From positions 1 to 54,032 of the forward strand of contig JAIQZO010000104.1 in NCBI GenBank assembly GCA_021777055.1: DNA of 54,032 bases. Reading direction: 5' to 3'. Under the pieces are notes generated by a model. That model searched no databases and had not been told where the DNA came from. It worked only from the letters and a program-made list of their open reading frames with translations. Source of the DNA: Candidatus Anammoxibacter sp. (GTDB lineage: Bacteria > Planctomycetota > Brocadiia > Brocadiales > Anammoxibacteraceae). Below are positions 44,778 through 53,602 of this stretch, one piece after another. A program made the translations under genes and the position numbers. Every line of letters begins with the position of its first letter. Within the stretch, counting starts at the first letter, position 1.

Positions 44778-47021
44778 TTAAAGCATATAACCTGGGTCAA
44801 CATCAACTATAGATTGCACCCCTCCTGACAGTGGCAAATCACTGCTTATGTGGTCTATTATGCTATGTATAGGGCAACTTTTTGGGGCCTTAAGAATAGT
44901 GTGCCACCTGAACTTGTTTTTAATCCTGCTAACTGAAGCTTCTGCCGGACCAAGGATATCCACAGTTAACCCTTTCTCTCTTCCATAACGTTTTAACCTG
45001 TTTGTCAGCACGGTAGCTCTCTCTTTAACATTTTCTTCTACTTTGCCCATAAACAGAATCCTTATAATACGTCCATAAGGAGGATAATTTAACTGTTTGC
45101 GAAATGAAAGTTCTTCCATTGCAAATCCTTCATAGTCCGTCTTTAATGCGTGTTGTATACTATAATGTTTAGTGTTAAAGGCTTGAATAATTACCAGACC
45201 TTCTTTAACACCCCTTCCCGCCCTGCCAGAGACCTGTGCAAGAAGTTGAAATGTCCGTTCACTGGAACGGAAATCCGGAATATTCAACGTAGTATCAGCA
45301 GAAATGACACCTACAACCGTAACATTTGCAAAATCAAGCCCCTTGGCGATCATTTGTGTTCCTAAAAGAATGTGAGCCTTTCCGTTTTCAAACTCTGCAA
45401 AGGCTTTTTCGTGAGATCCCCTCTTTTTCATAGTATCACTATCCATTCTTAACACAATCTGGTCAGGAAACTTTCTTTTAATCTCCTCCTCCACGCGCTC
45501 AGTACCAAATCCCTGGTATTTTATGTCTGGCATTGCACAATCAGGGCAATCCTTCGGGGCAGGTTGTTCTCTGTAACAGTAATGGCAGACCATATTATTG
45601 GTGATTTTATGATATGTTAATGTGATGTCACAGTTTTTACATTTTAAAACAAATCCGCACTTTCTACAATTTATAAAAGGAGCAAAGCCTCTTCGATTTA
45701 AAAATAAAATTATCTGTCCATCTTCCAACAGAGCCTTACGCATGGATCTTTCCAAATGACGAGAAATATAACAGAATCTTTTTGTCTGACTTGCTTCTTT
45801 CGCCATATCTACAATATCAACATGTGGCACTACCATTTTACCTATTCTTTTCTTCATTAAAACATGAGTGTACTTTTCTCTAACAGCATTGTAATAACTC
45901 TCCAAAGAAGGTGTGGCGGAACCAAGAATAACCAGTGCGTCATTATACATAGCCCTCATTATTCCAACATCTCTACCATTATACCGAGGAGAGTTCTCCT
46001 GTTTAAACGTACCCTCATGCTCTTCGTCCACAATCACAACCCCTAACCTCTTAACCGGGGCAAAGATTGCAGATCTGGTCCCAACCACTACATTAACTGT
46101 ACCGTTTTTTATACTTTGCCACTGCTGTCTCCTATCGCTTTCCAATAGATTACTATGCATAACTGCAACATTCTCAAACCTTGTCTTAAAATATCTAATG
46201 GTCTGGGGAGTTAAAGCTATCTCCGGAACAAGCACAATGCTGCAAAGGCCTAAAGATACAGCAAGCTCAATGGCCCTCAAGTAAACTTCCGTCTTACCAC
46301 TTCCCGTTACCCCTTGAAGCAGTATTACATTAAATGAATGTTCTTTTAGCTTTGTATCTATTACATCAACCGCCTTTTGTTGTTCATCCGAAAGGTCTGG
46401 GCGGGCAACATCTTTTAGGATTACGTGTTTATTTTCCTTTGTTTTGGGTGAAGAGCAGGAAGAGGTCCTTATAACAACAAGATTACGTTCTTCTAACTTA
46501 GATAAAGAGGACCTGTTTGCTTTTGCAATACTTAACAAATCTTTTACAGACAATTCGTTGTTAATTTCCGTCAGGGTCCTTAAAATCCGGGCCTGTGCGG
46601 GTGATTTTTTTGCAATTCGATCTATTTCATCTTCAGCTCCGGAAACATCTTCTACAAGTTTTGCAAATTTAACAGGTTTAGCGGTAAGGCTGTTTTTTAC
46701 ACCCACTGGCATTACGGCATCCAACGCTTCTCCCCAACTACAGCAGTAATAGTCAGAAATCCACTTTGTTATCCTTAACATCCCGTCATCAACACTTATA
46801 TTTTTGTCAGTTACAGATTTTATATCCTTGATGTTCTGCACATCCGACTCGCCAGCAAAACCAACACAATATCCAGTCAAATATCTGCGGCCAAAAGGTA
46901 CATTTACAAGAGATCCCACATCTATACTATCTTTTATCTCTTCAGGTATACTGTAATGGAAGACTTTATTAACAGGTATATTTACAACAACCCTTGCATA
47001 TTTCTTTACATCACAAGACAT
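44778..47021 (-). CDS. priA: Primosomal protein N' (replication restart helicase)
   Basis: 3'-5' helicase that reloads the replisome at stalled forks. The 747 residues contain Walker A GVTGSGKTEVYLRA, DEEH box VDEEHEGTFKQ, LGSATPSLESY, and eight zinc-binding Cys in CRKCGFVLKCKNCDITLTYH and CHYCYREQPAPKDCPDC. VSGRAGRG is the late helicase motif. Full length. It is preceded by glgP on the same strand, 126 bases away. Confidence 0.96.
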   Translation of the reverse strand: MSCDVKKYARVVVNIPVNKVFHYSIPEEIKDSIDVGSLVNVPFGRRYLTGYCVGFAGESDVQNIKDIKSVTDKNISVDDGMLRITKWISDYYCCSWGEALDAVMPVGVKNSLTAKPVKFAKLVEDVSGAEDEIDRIAKKSPAQARILRTLTEINNELSVKDLLSIAKANRSSLSKLEERNLVVIRTSSCSSPKTKENKHVILKDVARPDLSDEQQKAVDVIDTKLKEHSFNVILLQGVTGSGKTEVYLRAIELAVSLGLCSIVLVPEIALTPQTIRYFKTRFENVAVMHSNLLESDRRQQWQSIKNGTVNVVVGTRSAIFAPVKRLGVVIVDEEHEGTFKQENSPRYNGRDVGIMRAMYNDALVILGSATPSLESYYNAVREKYTHVLMKKRIGKMVVPHVDIVDMAKEASQTKRFCYISRHLERSMRKALLEDGQIILFLNRRGFAPFINCRKCGFVLKCKNCDITLTYHKITNNMVCHYCYREQPAPKDCPDCAMPDIKYQGFGTERVEEEIKRKFPDQIVLRMDSDTMKKRGSHEKAFAEFENGKAHILLGTQMIAKGLDFANVTVVGVISADTTLNIPDFRSSERTFQLLAQVSGRAGRGVKEGLVIIQAFNTKHYSIQHALKTDYEGFAMEELSFRKQLNYPPYGRIIRILFMGKVEENVKERATVLTNRLKRYGREKGLTVDILGPAEASVSRIKNKFRWHTILKAPKSCPIHSIIDHISSDLPLSGGVQSIVDVDPGYML

Positions 47022-47147
47022 TTAAAGTCCGTTATTAAATTAAATATGATTACGCTGATAATATATGATTACACTGATGCAAATCAGTGTAATCTATTTT
47101 AATCTGTGTAATCATATTTTGTCTATTATTTGAGAATAAGCATCATG
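47022..47147. repeat. Repeats of GATTACACTGAT with a perfect 12-bp stem-loop (47067-47094)
   Basis: GATTACACTGAT and ATCAGTGTAATC pair around GCAA. Related words stand on both sides (GATTACGCTGAT at 47048 and AATCTGTGTAATC at 47100). It lies between glgP and priA and may end the glgP transcript, although no T-run is seen. Confidence 0.8.
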
Positions 47148-49682
47148 TTATGAACCGATAGCAACATTTTCCAGATGCCATATATCATCATTGTACTGTT
47201 TTATAGTACGGTCACTGGAAAATTTCCCCATCCTTGCAATGTTAAGCAGTACCATCTTTGCCCAAGCCATTCTATCTGCATATAGAGCAGAAACCTTCTC
47301 CTGCATATCCTTATATGAACGAAGGTCTTTAAGAACAAAGAACCGATCGGATTTCTCCAGCGAATAATATATTTTACGCAACACTTCCATCTCTGACGGT
47401 GAATTTGTTAACTCCTCTCCACGTAACTGTTCCATAACCCGTTGTATATCTCTATCGTTATTGTATACATCCGCAGGATTATACCCTTGTGCATTTAGAT
47501 CGTTAACCTCTTCTGTTCGCATACCAAAAATAAACATATTTTCCATACCAATCTCTTCCGACATTTCAACATTTGCACCATCCATGGTTCCAATGGTTAA
47601 TGCACCGTTTAAAGCAAGTTTCATATTACCTGTACCAGATGCCTCCAACCCGGCAGTTGAAATCTGTTCACTTACATCTGCGGCGGTTAAAAGCTTTTCC
47701 GCAAGAGAAACATTATAGTTCTCCAGAAACACTATCTTGATCAGCTGGTTAACATCCGGATCATGATTAATCACCTTAGCAAGCACATTGATGAACTTGA
47801 TAATCGACTTAGCTTGATCATACCCGGCCGCAGATTTCGCGGCAAAAAGGAAAGTCCTCGGAACTATCGATTTACCGGGATTTCCCTTTAACTCGTTATA
47901 TAACATTAGAATGTACAATGCATTCATTAACTGTCGTTTATATTCATGAAGTCTCTTTGCCTGCACATCAAAAATAGAACCAATATCCACATTTACTCTT
48001 TCAACAATATCACCTGTTTCACTCTTAACCGGATTACTATTATAGATATACTCTTGCAGCCGTTTTTTGTTTCTCTGTTTAATCTCAATGATCTCATTTA
48101 GAAAAGCTTCGTCATCAGCAAATTTTTCCAACTCTTTGACCATAGAAAGATCTGTTACCCACCCTTTTCCGATTTTGTCCGTTATTAGATGTGAGAGCTC
48201 TGGATTTGCGTTTAAAATCCATTTCCTTTGTGTGATTCCATTGGTTTTGTTGTTAAATCTTTCAGGAAACATGTCATAAAAGTCGCGAAGGACATCATTT
48301 TTCAGTATACTTGTATGTAGTTCCGCCACACCGTTGACCGAATGGCTTCCCACTACAGCAAGATTGGCCATCCTGACCCTCCCGTCCTCAATAATGGACA
48401 TGCGGCGTACCTTATCCATATCACCTTCAAACTTTTCAAATATCCTTTTACAGTGATCATGGTTAATTATCTCTATTATCTCATAATTTCTGGGAAGGAG
48501 CTCGCCCAGCATATGTGAATCCCACTGCTCTAGAGCCTCTTTCATCACTGTATGGTTAGTATAACCGCATGTATTTACAGTAATATCCCATGCTTTTTCC
48601 CACTCCACACCCTCTTCATCCACAAGGAGCCTCATCAGCTCAGTGATCACCAGTGAAGGATGTGTATCATTAATTTGAACAGCCCTTTTTTCATGAAACA
48701 TTTCAATGGGATTGCCGGTCTCTTTATATTTTCTGAGTATGTCCTGAATGCTAGCGGAAACAAGAACATATTGTTGTTTCAATCGCAACCGTTTCCCGGG
48801 ATCATGATTATCATTAGGGTATAAGACAGACACCATTGTTAAATCATCATGGCACAGAACATCTTTTAGAGCATTACCATAATCACCTTTATCAAAAGCA
48901 CTTATATCAAATTGACTGTAATCAGGTACCGATGTGCTCCATAACCTCAAAGTGTTAACCGTTTTGTTACTATAACCACTAACAGGGGTATCAAAAGGTA
49001 TTGCCAGGAACGACTCACAGCCAACAACTTCACTCTTACACTTCCCCTTTTTCATATCTTCCCTGACAGTACGGCCCCCGAACCTAATAACAACAGCATC
49101 CTCTTCCCTTTTTATCTCCCACGGGTTTCCATGGCAGAGCCATTCATCCGGGTGTTCAACTTGATACCCGTCAAGTATCTCCTGACGAAAAATACCGTAA
49201 TCGTAACGTAGTCCGTATCCATGCCCCGGTAATTCCATAGTTGCCAATGAGTCCAAAAAACATGCAGCCAAACGCCCCAGACCTCCGTTTCCCAACCCGG
49301 CATCCATTTCCACATCCTCTATCTCATTTAATGTCAAACCAATGGAATCCAAAACTGTTTTTACTTCATTTTTCACACACATGTTTATCAGATTATTCCC
49401 CAGGAACCGTCCAGTCAGATACTCAGCTGAAAGATAACAGAGCTGTTTAACATCTTTTTCCCGATACTCACTGTTAGTGGCTATCCATTTATCCATAATA
49501 TCATCACGCAAAGCATGGGCAAGGGCCTTATATATGTGCCGAATGTGTCCCTGATGTACCGCCTCTTTGATTGTTGTTACCCCTGTTAATCCCAATCCCA
49601 GTGTCTTTGTCAAATGATAAAGGATTCCTTCACGTAATGAATCTATAAAATTATTGTCTGTCTCGTCATTTTTTGTCTTCAT
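47148..49682 (-). CDS. glgP: Glycogen/starch phosphorylase
   Basis: Phosphorolysis of alpha-1,4-glucans to glucose-1-phosphate. The 844 residues are full length and include CYLSAEYLTGRFLGNNL, GLGNGGLGRLAACFLDS, HTNHTVMKEALEQW-like sequence (CGYTNHTVMKEALEQWD), VQAKRLHEYKRQLMN and the PLP lysine in ASGTGNMKLALNGALTIGTMDG. It implies glycogen storage; together with the PPi-PFK it feeds glycolysis. No other glg genes are adjacent. Confidence 0.96.
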   Translation of the reverse strand: MKTKNDETDNNFIDSLREGILYHLTKTLGLGLTGVTTIKEAVHQGHIRHIYKALAHALRDDIMDKWIATNSEYREKDVKQLCYLSAEYLTGRFLGNNLINMCVKNEVKTVLDSIGLTLNEIEDVEMDAGLGNGGLGRLAACFLDSLATMELPGHGYGLRYDYGIFRQEILDGYQVEHPDEWLCHGNPWEIKREEDAVVIRFGGRTVREDMKKGKCKSEVVGCESFLAIPFDTPVSGYSNKTVNTLRLWSTSVPDYSQFDISAFDKGDYGNALKDVLCHDDLTMVSVLYPNDNHDPGKRLRLKQQYVLVSASIQDILRKYKETGNPIEMFHEKRAVQINDTHPSLVITELMRLLVDEEGVEWEKAWDITVNTCGYTNHTVMKEALEQWDSHMLGELLPRNYEIIEIINHDHCKRIFEKFEGDMDKVRRMSIIEDGRVRMANLAVVGSHSVNGVAELHTSILKNDVLRDFYDMFPERFNNKTNGITQRKWILNANPELSHLITDKIGKGWVTDLSMVKELEKFADDEAFLNEIIEIKQRNKKRLQEYIYNSNPVKSETGDIVERVNVDIGSIFDVQAKRLHEYKRQLMNALYILMLYNELKGNPGKSIVPRTFLFAAKSAAGYDQAKSIIKFINVLAKVINHDPDVNQLIKIVFLENYNVSLAEKLLTAADVSEQISTAGLEASGTGNMKLALNGALTIGTMDGANVEMSEEIGMENMFIFGMRTEEVNDLNAQGYNPADVYNNDRDIQRVMEQLRGEELTNSPSEMEVLRKIYYSLEKSDRFFVLKDLRSYKDMQEKVSALYADRMAWAKMVLLNIARMGKFSSDRTIKQYNDDIWHLENVAIGS

Positions 49683-50149
49683 TTTTCTTAAACGAACCTG
49701 ATTCCCTTCTTTTTCTCATTTTCAATAAAATTAGCACCGTCTGCAAACTTTTAGTTATCGAATTAACGCCAAATTCTTAATCTCAATCCAGACACAGCGA
49801 CTAAGGTTAAGACTATAGTACTTTTTGGTGTACAATTCATTGCTAATAATCTGCAACTATATACGGTACAACGAATTAAAACAAAAATCCCTATACACGG
49901 CATTTATAACCAAAACAGGTAAAACAACAAGGATTTCTATTTAGGATCGGCACCAATCACATCCGAATAAAGATTTCTTTACAAAAATATTTTACCAAAT
50001 TCAATGAACTCAACAAAGATTTCTTACAATAATTACCATAACTATTTTAGTTATAATATAGGGAAATTAGCTTGATTTGCAATATTAATACTTTTAACAG
50101 TTGGTTTAACTTACACAGGAGGTCTCGAAAAGGCAAGTTTTAAGCAATA
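49683..50149. other. Gene-free stretch upstream of glgP
   Basis: AT-rich, with no open frame that has a start and no strong structure. It should contain the glgP promoter in its left part. Nothing else can be supported. Confidence 0.5.
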
Positions 50150-50410
50150 GCATAAACGCGGCGAAGCCGCAACCAAAATACAAGATGCCGGATACAGGAT
50201 TCTAGATACTGGATACTGGCAATCAGTTAGATTTCTAGTTTTTTTCAAGATATAAGATGAAAAAGAGGCAAACTGAATCTAAAATATAACATTTTAAGAC
50301 AGCATAATAAATTATCAATAATCCAGTAACTATAACGTTTCAAATAATTTAAAAATGCACGTTAAAAATTTCTTTCTAGAAAAAGAAGTTTTTACAGGGT
50401 AATACCATAA
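50150..50410 (-). repeat. Family A short repeat, copy A3
   Basis: Near-identical in order and much of its sequence to A2: GCGGCGAAGCCGCAACC, TCTAGATACTGGATACTGGC, AAAAAGAGGCAAACT, CAGTAACTATAACGTTTCAA and the end GTTTTTACAGGGTAATACCA. It lies about 130 bases beyond the stop of the split hicA gene. Confidence 0.87.
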
Positions 50411-50538
50411 AACTAATGAAACTGCTGAAAAAAGCACGTATTTCTTTAAGTACTTTGCGTCTTTGCGGTGATTATAGAGAGATATTTGAGAATTTGTCAC
50501 ATTTTAAATTCAACTGTCCAAACAAATGAAAATATTGT

Positions 50539-50962
50539 CTACTTATTTCCAAATACATCTGCCGGCAATCCAAACTTTTCAATTAAATCATTTAACGCAT
50601 ATGGCAAAATCATTGTCTTTTTCCCATGGGACTTGACAGGATATGTTTTTGATGTTTCTATGTCATTATGCAGCAAACCGCAACCAAATTTAGTATACAG
50701 AATCTAGAATAAAACATATATTTGTGGTTATTTTACTATGTTATTTAACGTAAAAGTGTATCTGCTTTTCAACTCTTGCTTTTTGTTGTTCTGACTCCTG
50801 GATACGGAATTCGGCATTCCATAAAAACTACAAAATCTCAAAAAAAAGTTTTTATAAAGTAATATCATAAAACTTCGGGTGGCGGCCTTTGGCAGTTACA
50901 TAAACGATACCGTACCTCTTTAAAATCTTCGTTACCTTTCGTAATTCCAGACTTTTAGGCAT
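50539..50962 (-). pseudogene. hicA: hicA toxin gene split by a family B repeat
   Basis: The minus strand reads MPKSLELRKVTKILKRYGIV, then YVTAKGRHPKFYD, from the ATG at 50962, which is the start of a HicA mRNA-interferase fold (GRHPKF takes the place of the GSHHKF catalytic-His region). It then runs into repeat B3. Beyond the repeat the sequence continues IETSKTYPVKSHGKKT, then MILPYALNDLIEKFGLPADV, to a TAG at 50539, the normal C-terminal half. Joined, the two would give about 73 residues, the usual HicA size. The short word ATGAYAT stands at both junctions, as a target duplication would. The antitoxin hicB upstream overlaps the start by 8 bases and seems intact. Confidence 0.85.
50663..50868 (-). 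mobile_element. Family B short repeat, copy B3, inserted in hicA
   Basis: On the plus strand it runs from ATTATGCAGCAAACCGCAAC to TTTTTATAAAGTAATATCAT. It shares the CTACAAAATCTNAAAAAAAA block and the GTTCTGACTCCTG words with B2. It interrupts hicA, so it is mobile or was moved by a transposase supplied elsewhere (no transposase gene is present in the window). Confidence 0.8.
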
Positions 50963-51335
50963 AGGTTATAGATGTTGGAAGTTTTGCAAGCTTTTTTGGA
51001 GTCTTTAATAATATTGATTTAGAAAGAGATCGTTTAAAACTTTGATTTAATTTCCGGGTTTCTAGCTCATTAAACATTCTCCAGTATTTACTATGTGCAG
51101 GATCATTTAAATTTTCTAATTTAGAATCTTCAACTGAAGTAATAACGTACTCTTTTATTGCATCTGACAATGATTTTAGTGCGTCTTTTTCATTTTCACC
51201 GTGCGATAAAACCGTAAAGTCTAAACATCTGGCAACAACCACTCCATCTTCTTTCGTCAATAAAACATGAAGCGCCGGGCTCTCCCAGCAATCTCCTATA
51301 CTTATTTTAATTCTTATCGCTTTCAACGCATTCAT
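50955..51335 (-). CDS. hicB: HicB-like antitoxin
   Basis: About 126 residues. The partial RNase-H-like HicB fold is seen in HVLLTKEDGVVVARCLDFTVLSHGENEKDALKSLSDAIKEYV. The C-terminal ~60 residues are basic and lack an obvious DNA-binding domain. ATG at 51335 is preceded by GGAG at a 6-base distance; the frame extends to a GTG at 51347. Antitoxin-first order and overlap with hicA indicate one transcript. With the toxin split by a repeat, the antitoxin is likely an orphan. Confidence 0.8.
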   Translation of the reverse strand: MNALKAIRIKISIGDCWESPALHVLLTKEDGVVVARCLDFTVLSHGENEKDALKSLSDAIKEYVITSVEDSKLENLNDPAHSKYWRMFNELETRKLNQSFKRSLSKSILLKTPKKLAKLPTSITYA

Positions 51336-51401
51336 TTCCTTCTCCACGTTTTACGATTTGAGACATAAATTTAAGGTAGAAACAATTAACTGACAATAGT
51401 A

Positions 51402-51801
51402 AACTAAAGTGACTAAAGTTGTGATTTTCTGCCAATAGACGAAAAGATAGCCAGTATTTCTTTCAATTCCTCATAAACAGGCTTTAACTTTTCCCATGTA
51501 ATCCAATTTAGCTCAAAAATTATTTCAAGCCAATATAGACTTTCACTCGCTTCAGCTTCACAGATTTTAATCTTATTTTTGAAATCCGCTTTACTCCTTC
51601 CTCTGTTTGCTTCTCGATAATTAGCTCCTATAGAAGTTCCTGATTTAGTAATCTGGTTTCTAACTACTCTACCTTCAGGAGTTCCCGGCAGTTTTGCAGA
51701 TAAACCAATTATATCTACACTGAATTTACGTGTTCGTTTTTCTAACTCTTTAGAAAATTCCTTATTATCCATTTGCGTTTCCAACTTTAGTCACTTTAGT
51801 T
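51402..51801. repeat. Inverted repeats bracketing the IVS-type gene
   Basis: AACTAAAGTGACTAAAGTTG at 51402-51421 is the exact reverse complement of 51782-51801. On the right side the CACTTTAG word continues as about four imperfect tandem copies to 51824, just before the CRISPR repeats. The left copy covers the stop codon of the gene. Confidence 0.92.
51413..51772 (-). CDS. Four-helix-bundle protein, 23S rRNA intervening-sequence (IVS) type
   Basis: 119 residues from the ATG at 51772, which follows GGAAACGCAA (GGAA at -10). Family signature is clear: DIIGLSAKLPGTPEGRVVRNQITKSGTSIGANYREANRGRSKADFKNKIKICEAEASESLYWLEI. Members were first seen in intervening sequences of 23S rRNA and now occur widely as free genes; their role is not settled. 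The gene lies inside a pair of perfect 20-bp inverted repeats. A longer frame starting at TTG 51784 would run into the repeat. Confidence 0.93.
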   Translation of the reverse strand: MDNKEFSKELEKRTRKFSVDIIGLSAKLPGTPEGRVVRNQITKSGTSIGANYREANRGRSKADFKNKIKICEAEASESLYWLEIIFELNWITWEKLKPVYEELKEILAIFSSIGRKSQL

Positions 51802-51824
51802 CACTTTAGGCACTTTAGCTCACT

Positions 51825-51930
51825 GCAATGTCCCTTATTCATCAGGTCAATAATTCCTAGGAACAAAAGAATGCTGACTTTGGTCAGCGTAAAACGCAAT
51901 GTCCCTTATTCATCAGGTCAATAATTCCTA
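51825..51930 (-). CRISPR. Minimal CRISPR array: two repeats, one spacer
   Basis: A 35-base repeat occurs at 51825-51859 and 51896-51930, identical in both and containing ATTCATCAGGTCAATAATTC. The 36-base spacer (51860-51895) holds its own small palindrome, GCTGAC-TTTG-GTCAGC. Cas2 and cas1 remnants lie on the minus strand just to the right, so the array probably reads on the minus strand with the leader at higher coordinates. Confidence 0.8.
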
Positions 51931-52213
51931 ACTAGCTTTTGCAACACATGCACTACCATATAGTTACAAGAGCAATTTCTGTAACCTCTGCTTTTCGGCA
52001 CTTTACCCTCCTCTCTTATTATCAGAAATTAACAAAACATAGTCAGAACGTTCTATAAATTGGCACCTTACAACTTTCCTGTAACCTACCCCTGTTTTTA
52101 GGCTCAGGAAAAATCCGTTGTTTTTTTAGATAAACTATTTGGCTGCAGAGGGTTACATCTCACCGCCACATAGCCCCCTGATATTTATCGTAACTGTTGA
52201 CATTATAACATCT
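51931..52213 (-). promoter_or_regulatory. Probable CRISPR leader region
   Basis: Non-coding AT-rich stretch between the array and the 3' end of cas2, where a leader would be expected. It includes runs of T (GTTGTTTTTTTAG near 52118-52130) but no defined motif. No gene is supported here. Confidence 0.4.
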
Positions 52214-52489
52214 TCAGACAATATACACACTCTCTATTTCGGTGATTTCACCTTTACCATATATGATGATAGAACTTTTGCAATCCGCGCAAATCGGATA
52301 AATCCTTACCTTGTCATCTTCCACTGAAATTATTCTTTTTATCCTCTTTTTCATATCCTCATAACCTTTATTATCCAACAAACACTCAAAAACACTAAAC
52401 TGCGCCCTATCACCGAAATCCAGGAGCGCCTTTGCCAACTTTGTTCTCCTTTTGTCATCCGGTATGTCGTAAGATACAATGTAAAGCAT
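52214..52489 (-). CDS. cas2: CRISPR-associated endoribonuclease Cas2
   Basis: 91 residues with the ferredoxin-like Cas2 pattern: LYIVSYDIPDDKRRTKLAKALLDFGDRAQFSVFECLLD (Asp in YDIPDD is the metal site) and VRIYPICADC. It is complete. The start follows CAGGAG and comes 3 bases after the stop of the cas1 remnant. With cas1 truncated, it probably has no working adaptation complex in this locus. Confidence 0.94.
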   Translation of the reverse strand: MLYIVSYDIPDDKRRTKLAKALLDFGDRAQFSVFECLLDNKGYEDMKKRIKRIISVEDDKVRIYPICADCKSSIIIYGKGEITEIESVYIV

Positions 52490-52492
52490 GTG

Positions 52493-52987
52493 TCACTGCT
52501 CCTGTTTAAACGAAACGTATGCACCTTTATCATTAATACAAACCGCCAGGCTTTCCGCCTGTATAAGGAAGCACTTTCTATATGACGTATTCTCTTTGGT
52601 TACGGAATGTGTAAAGCTACGGTTAATCATCTCCTCATATTCAGCAAAATAACGTTTCAATGATTCCCGTCTCAAATAGATTGCCCCATCTTTCGGGTTT
52701 GCATAAAAATCCTCTTTGCCAAATACATTGTTGTTAAGACAGTTCAGAACAAATCTATCAGCAATGGGAGCTCTAAACTCTTCAATAAGGTCTGATCCTA
52801 GGGATGCCCTGCCGTAGTCTACGCTATGATAATAGGATAGATAAGGATCAAACCCCAATCCGTCAAGAAGTGAGGATATTTCGTTAAATATCATTGTGTA
52901 GGTTAATGAGAGCAGAGCGTTAACCGGATCATAGGTACCAGTAAAAAGAGATTCCCATGCAATCCGCAAGGTTGGCCCAGCTAAAAC
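52493..52987 (-). pseudogene. cas1: Truncated cas1 (C-terminal half only)
   Basis: About 158 residues of the C-terminal Cas1 integrase domain: DPVNALLSLTYTMIFNEI, LSYYHSVDYGRASLGSDLIEEFRAPIADRFVL (metal-site His and the acidic residue near SDLIEEFR) and a normal C-terminal end. The N-terminal half (usually ~150-180 residues, including the first metal-site Glu) is missing: an in-frame stop lies at 52988 and nothing Cas1-like is seen beyond it. No ribosome site precedes the possible TTG start at 52969. It is directly followed by cas2. Confidence 0.85.
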
Positions 52988-53081
52988 TTAAAGCTTTTAT
53001 TTAACTAATAGCAAAGGGATTATTTGAGGCAGTTGACAAGTTATTATAGAAACACCTTTGGGGATGGGTGGATTTACCTTA

Positions 53082-53378
53082 TTATGTTCTTTCTTTCCAC
53101 CTTTGAGGGTGACGACTACCATGCATAATTGCAATGACCACGATGGAATCTTTCTCAACTCGATAATAGATTCCAAACGGAAATTTTTGAACTAAAGCTC
53201 GGTGTGTATACCTATGTACAACAGGGTAAAGATTAGGGTTTTCTGCAATTGTTTCGAATGCACGTAGAACGTCATCAAGGAACTCTTGACCAAGGCCTTC
53301 ACGTTGTTTCTCATACCATTCTGCGGCATCTTCAAGGTCTGCTTCCGCTTTTGTCCGAAGATAAACCTTAAGACTCAC
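53082..53378 (-). CDS. RelE/ParE-family toxin
   Basis: 98 residues with the family pattern VYLRTKAEADLEDAAEWYEKQREGLGQEFLDDVLRAFETIAENPNLYPVVH, then PFGIYYRVEKDSIVVIAIMHGSRHP. It looks intact. The gene starts within the last codons of the antitoxin gene (4-base overlap), the usual arrangement. It sits next to the cas1 break point. Confidence 0.92.
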   Translation of the reverse strand: MSLKVYLRTKAEADLEDAAEWYEKQREGLGQEFLDDVLRAFETIAENPNLYPVVHRYTHRALVQKFPFGIYYRVEKDSIVVIAIMHGSRHPQRWKERT

Positions 53379-53584
53379 AATCGTCTCCTAATATCTGCTA
53401 TTGCTTCCTCAGCTAAACGACCTTTAAGTCCATCAGATTCATAAGTATCTAAGCGTTGATCAAGTTCCATTCTTTGTTCGTCGGTCAGCGGCAACGCCGC
53501 CTGATCGGTAGCAATGCTGTCCCAGATATCCTCTACCAGTCTTATCCTTTTTTCAATCGGGAGATTACGTAAATCTGCTATCAT
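53375..53584 (-). CDS. Addiction-module antitoxin (putative addiction module component family)
   Basis: 69 residues: MIADLRNLPIEKRIRLVEDIWDSIA, then LPLTDEQRMELDQRLDTYESD, matching the small antitoxin family that pairs with ParE toxins. The start is set at 53584 because AAGGAG lies about 9 bases upstream; a longer frame to 53602 would contain that site. Transcribed with the toxin. Confidence 0.88.
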   Translation of the reverse strand: MIADLRNLPIEKRIRLVEDIWDSIATDQAALPLTDEQRMELDQRLDTYESDGLKGRLAEEAIADIRRRL

Positions 53585-53602
53585 CGTCACTTTCTCCTTC
53601 AT

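Noticed and set aside
47067..47094. Rho-independent terminator for glgP
   Set aside because: The stem is perfect but no T-run follows on the transcribed strand; kept as a repeat only.
50468..50707. 79-codon plus-strand frame
   Set aside because: It is antisense to the C-terminal half of the split hicA gene, which explains the openness.
51784..51824. CACTTTAG copies as part of the CRISPR array
   Set aside because: Unit length is about 10 bases and the sequence is unlike the CRISPR repeat; they belong to the inverted repeat of the IVS-type gene.
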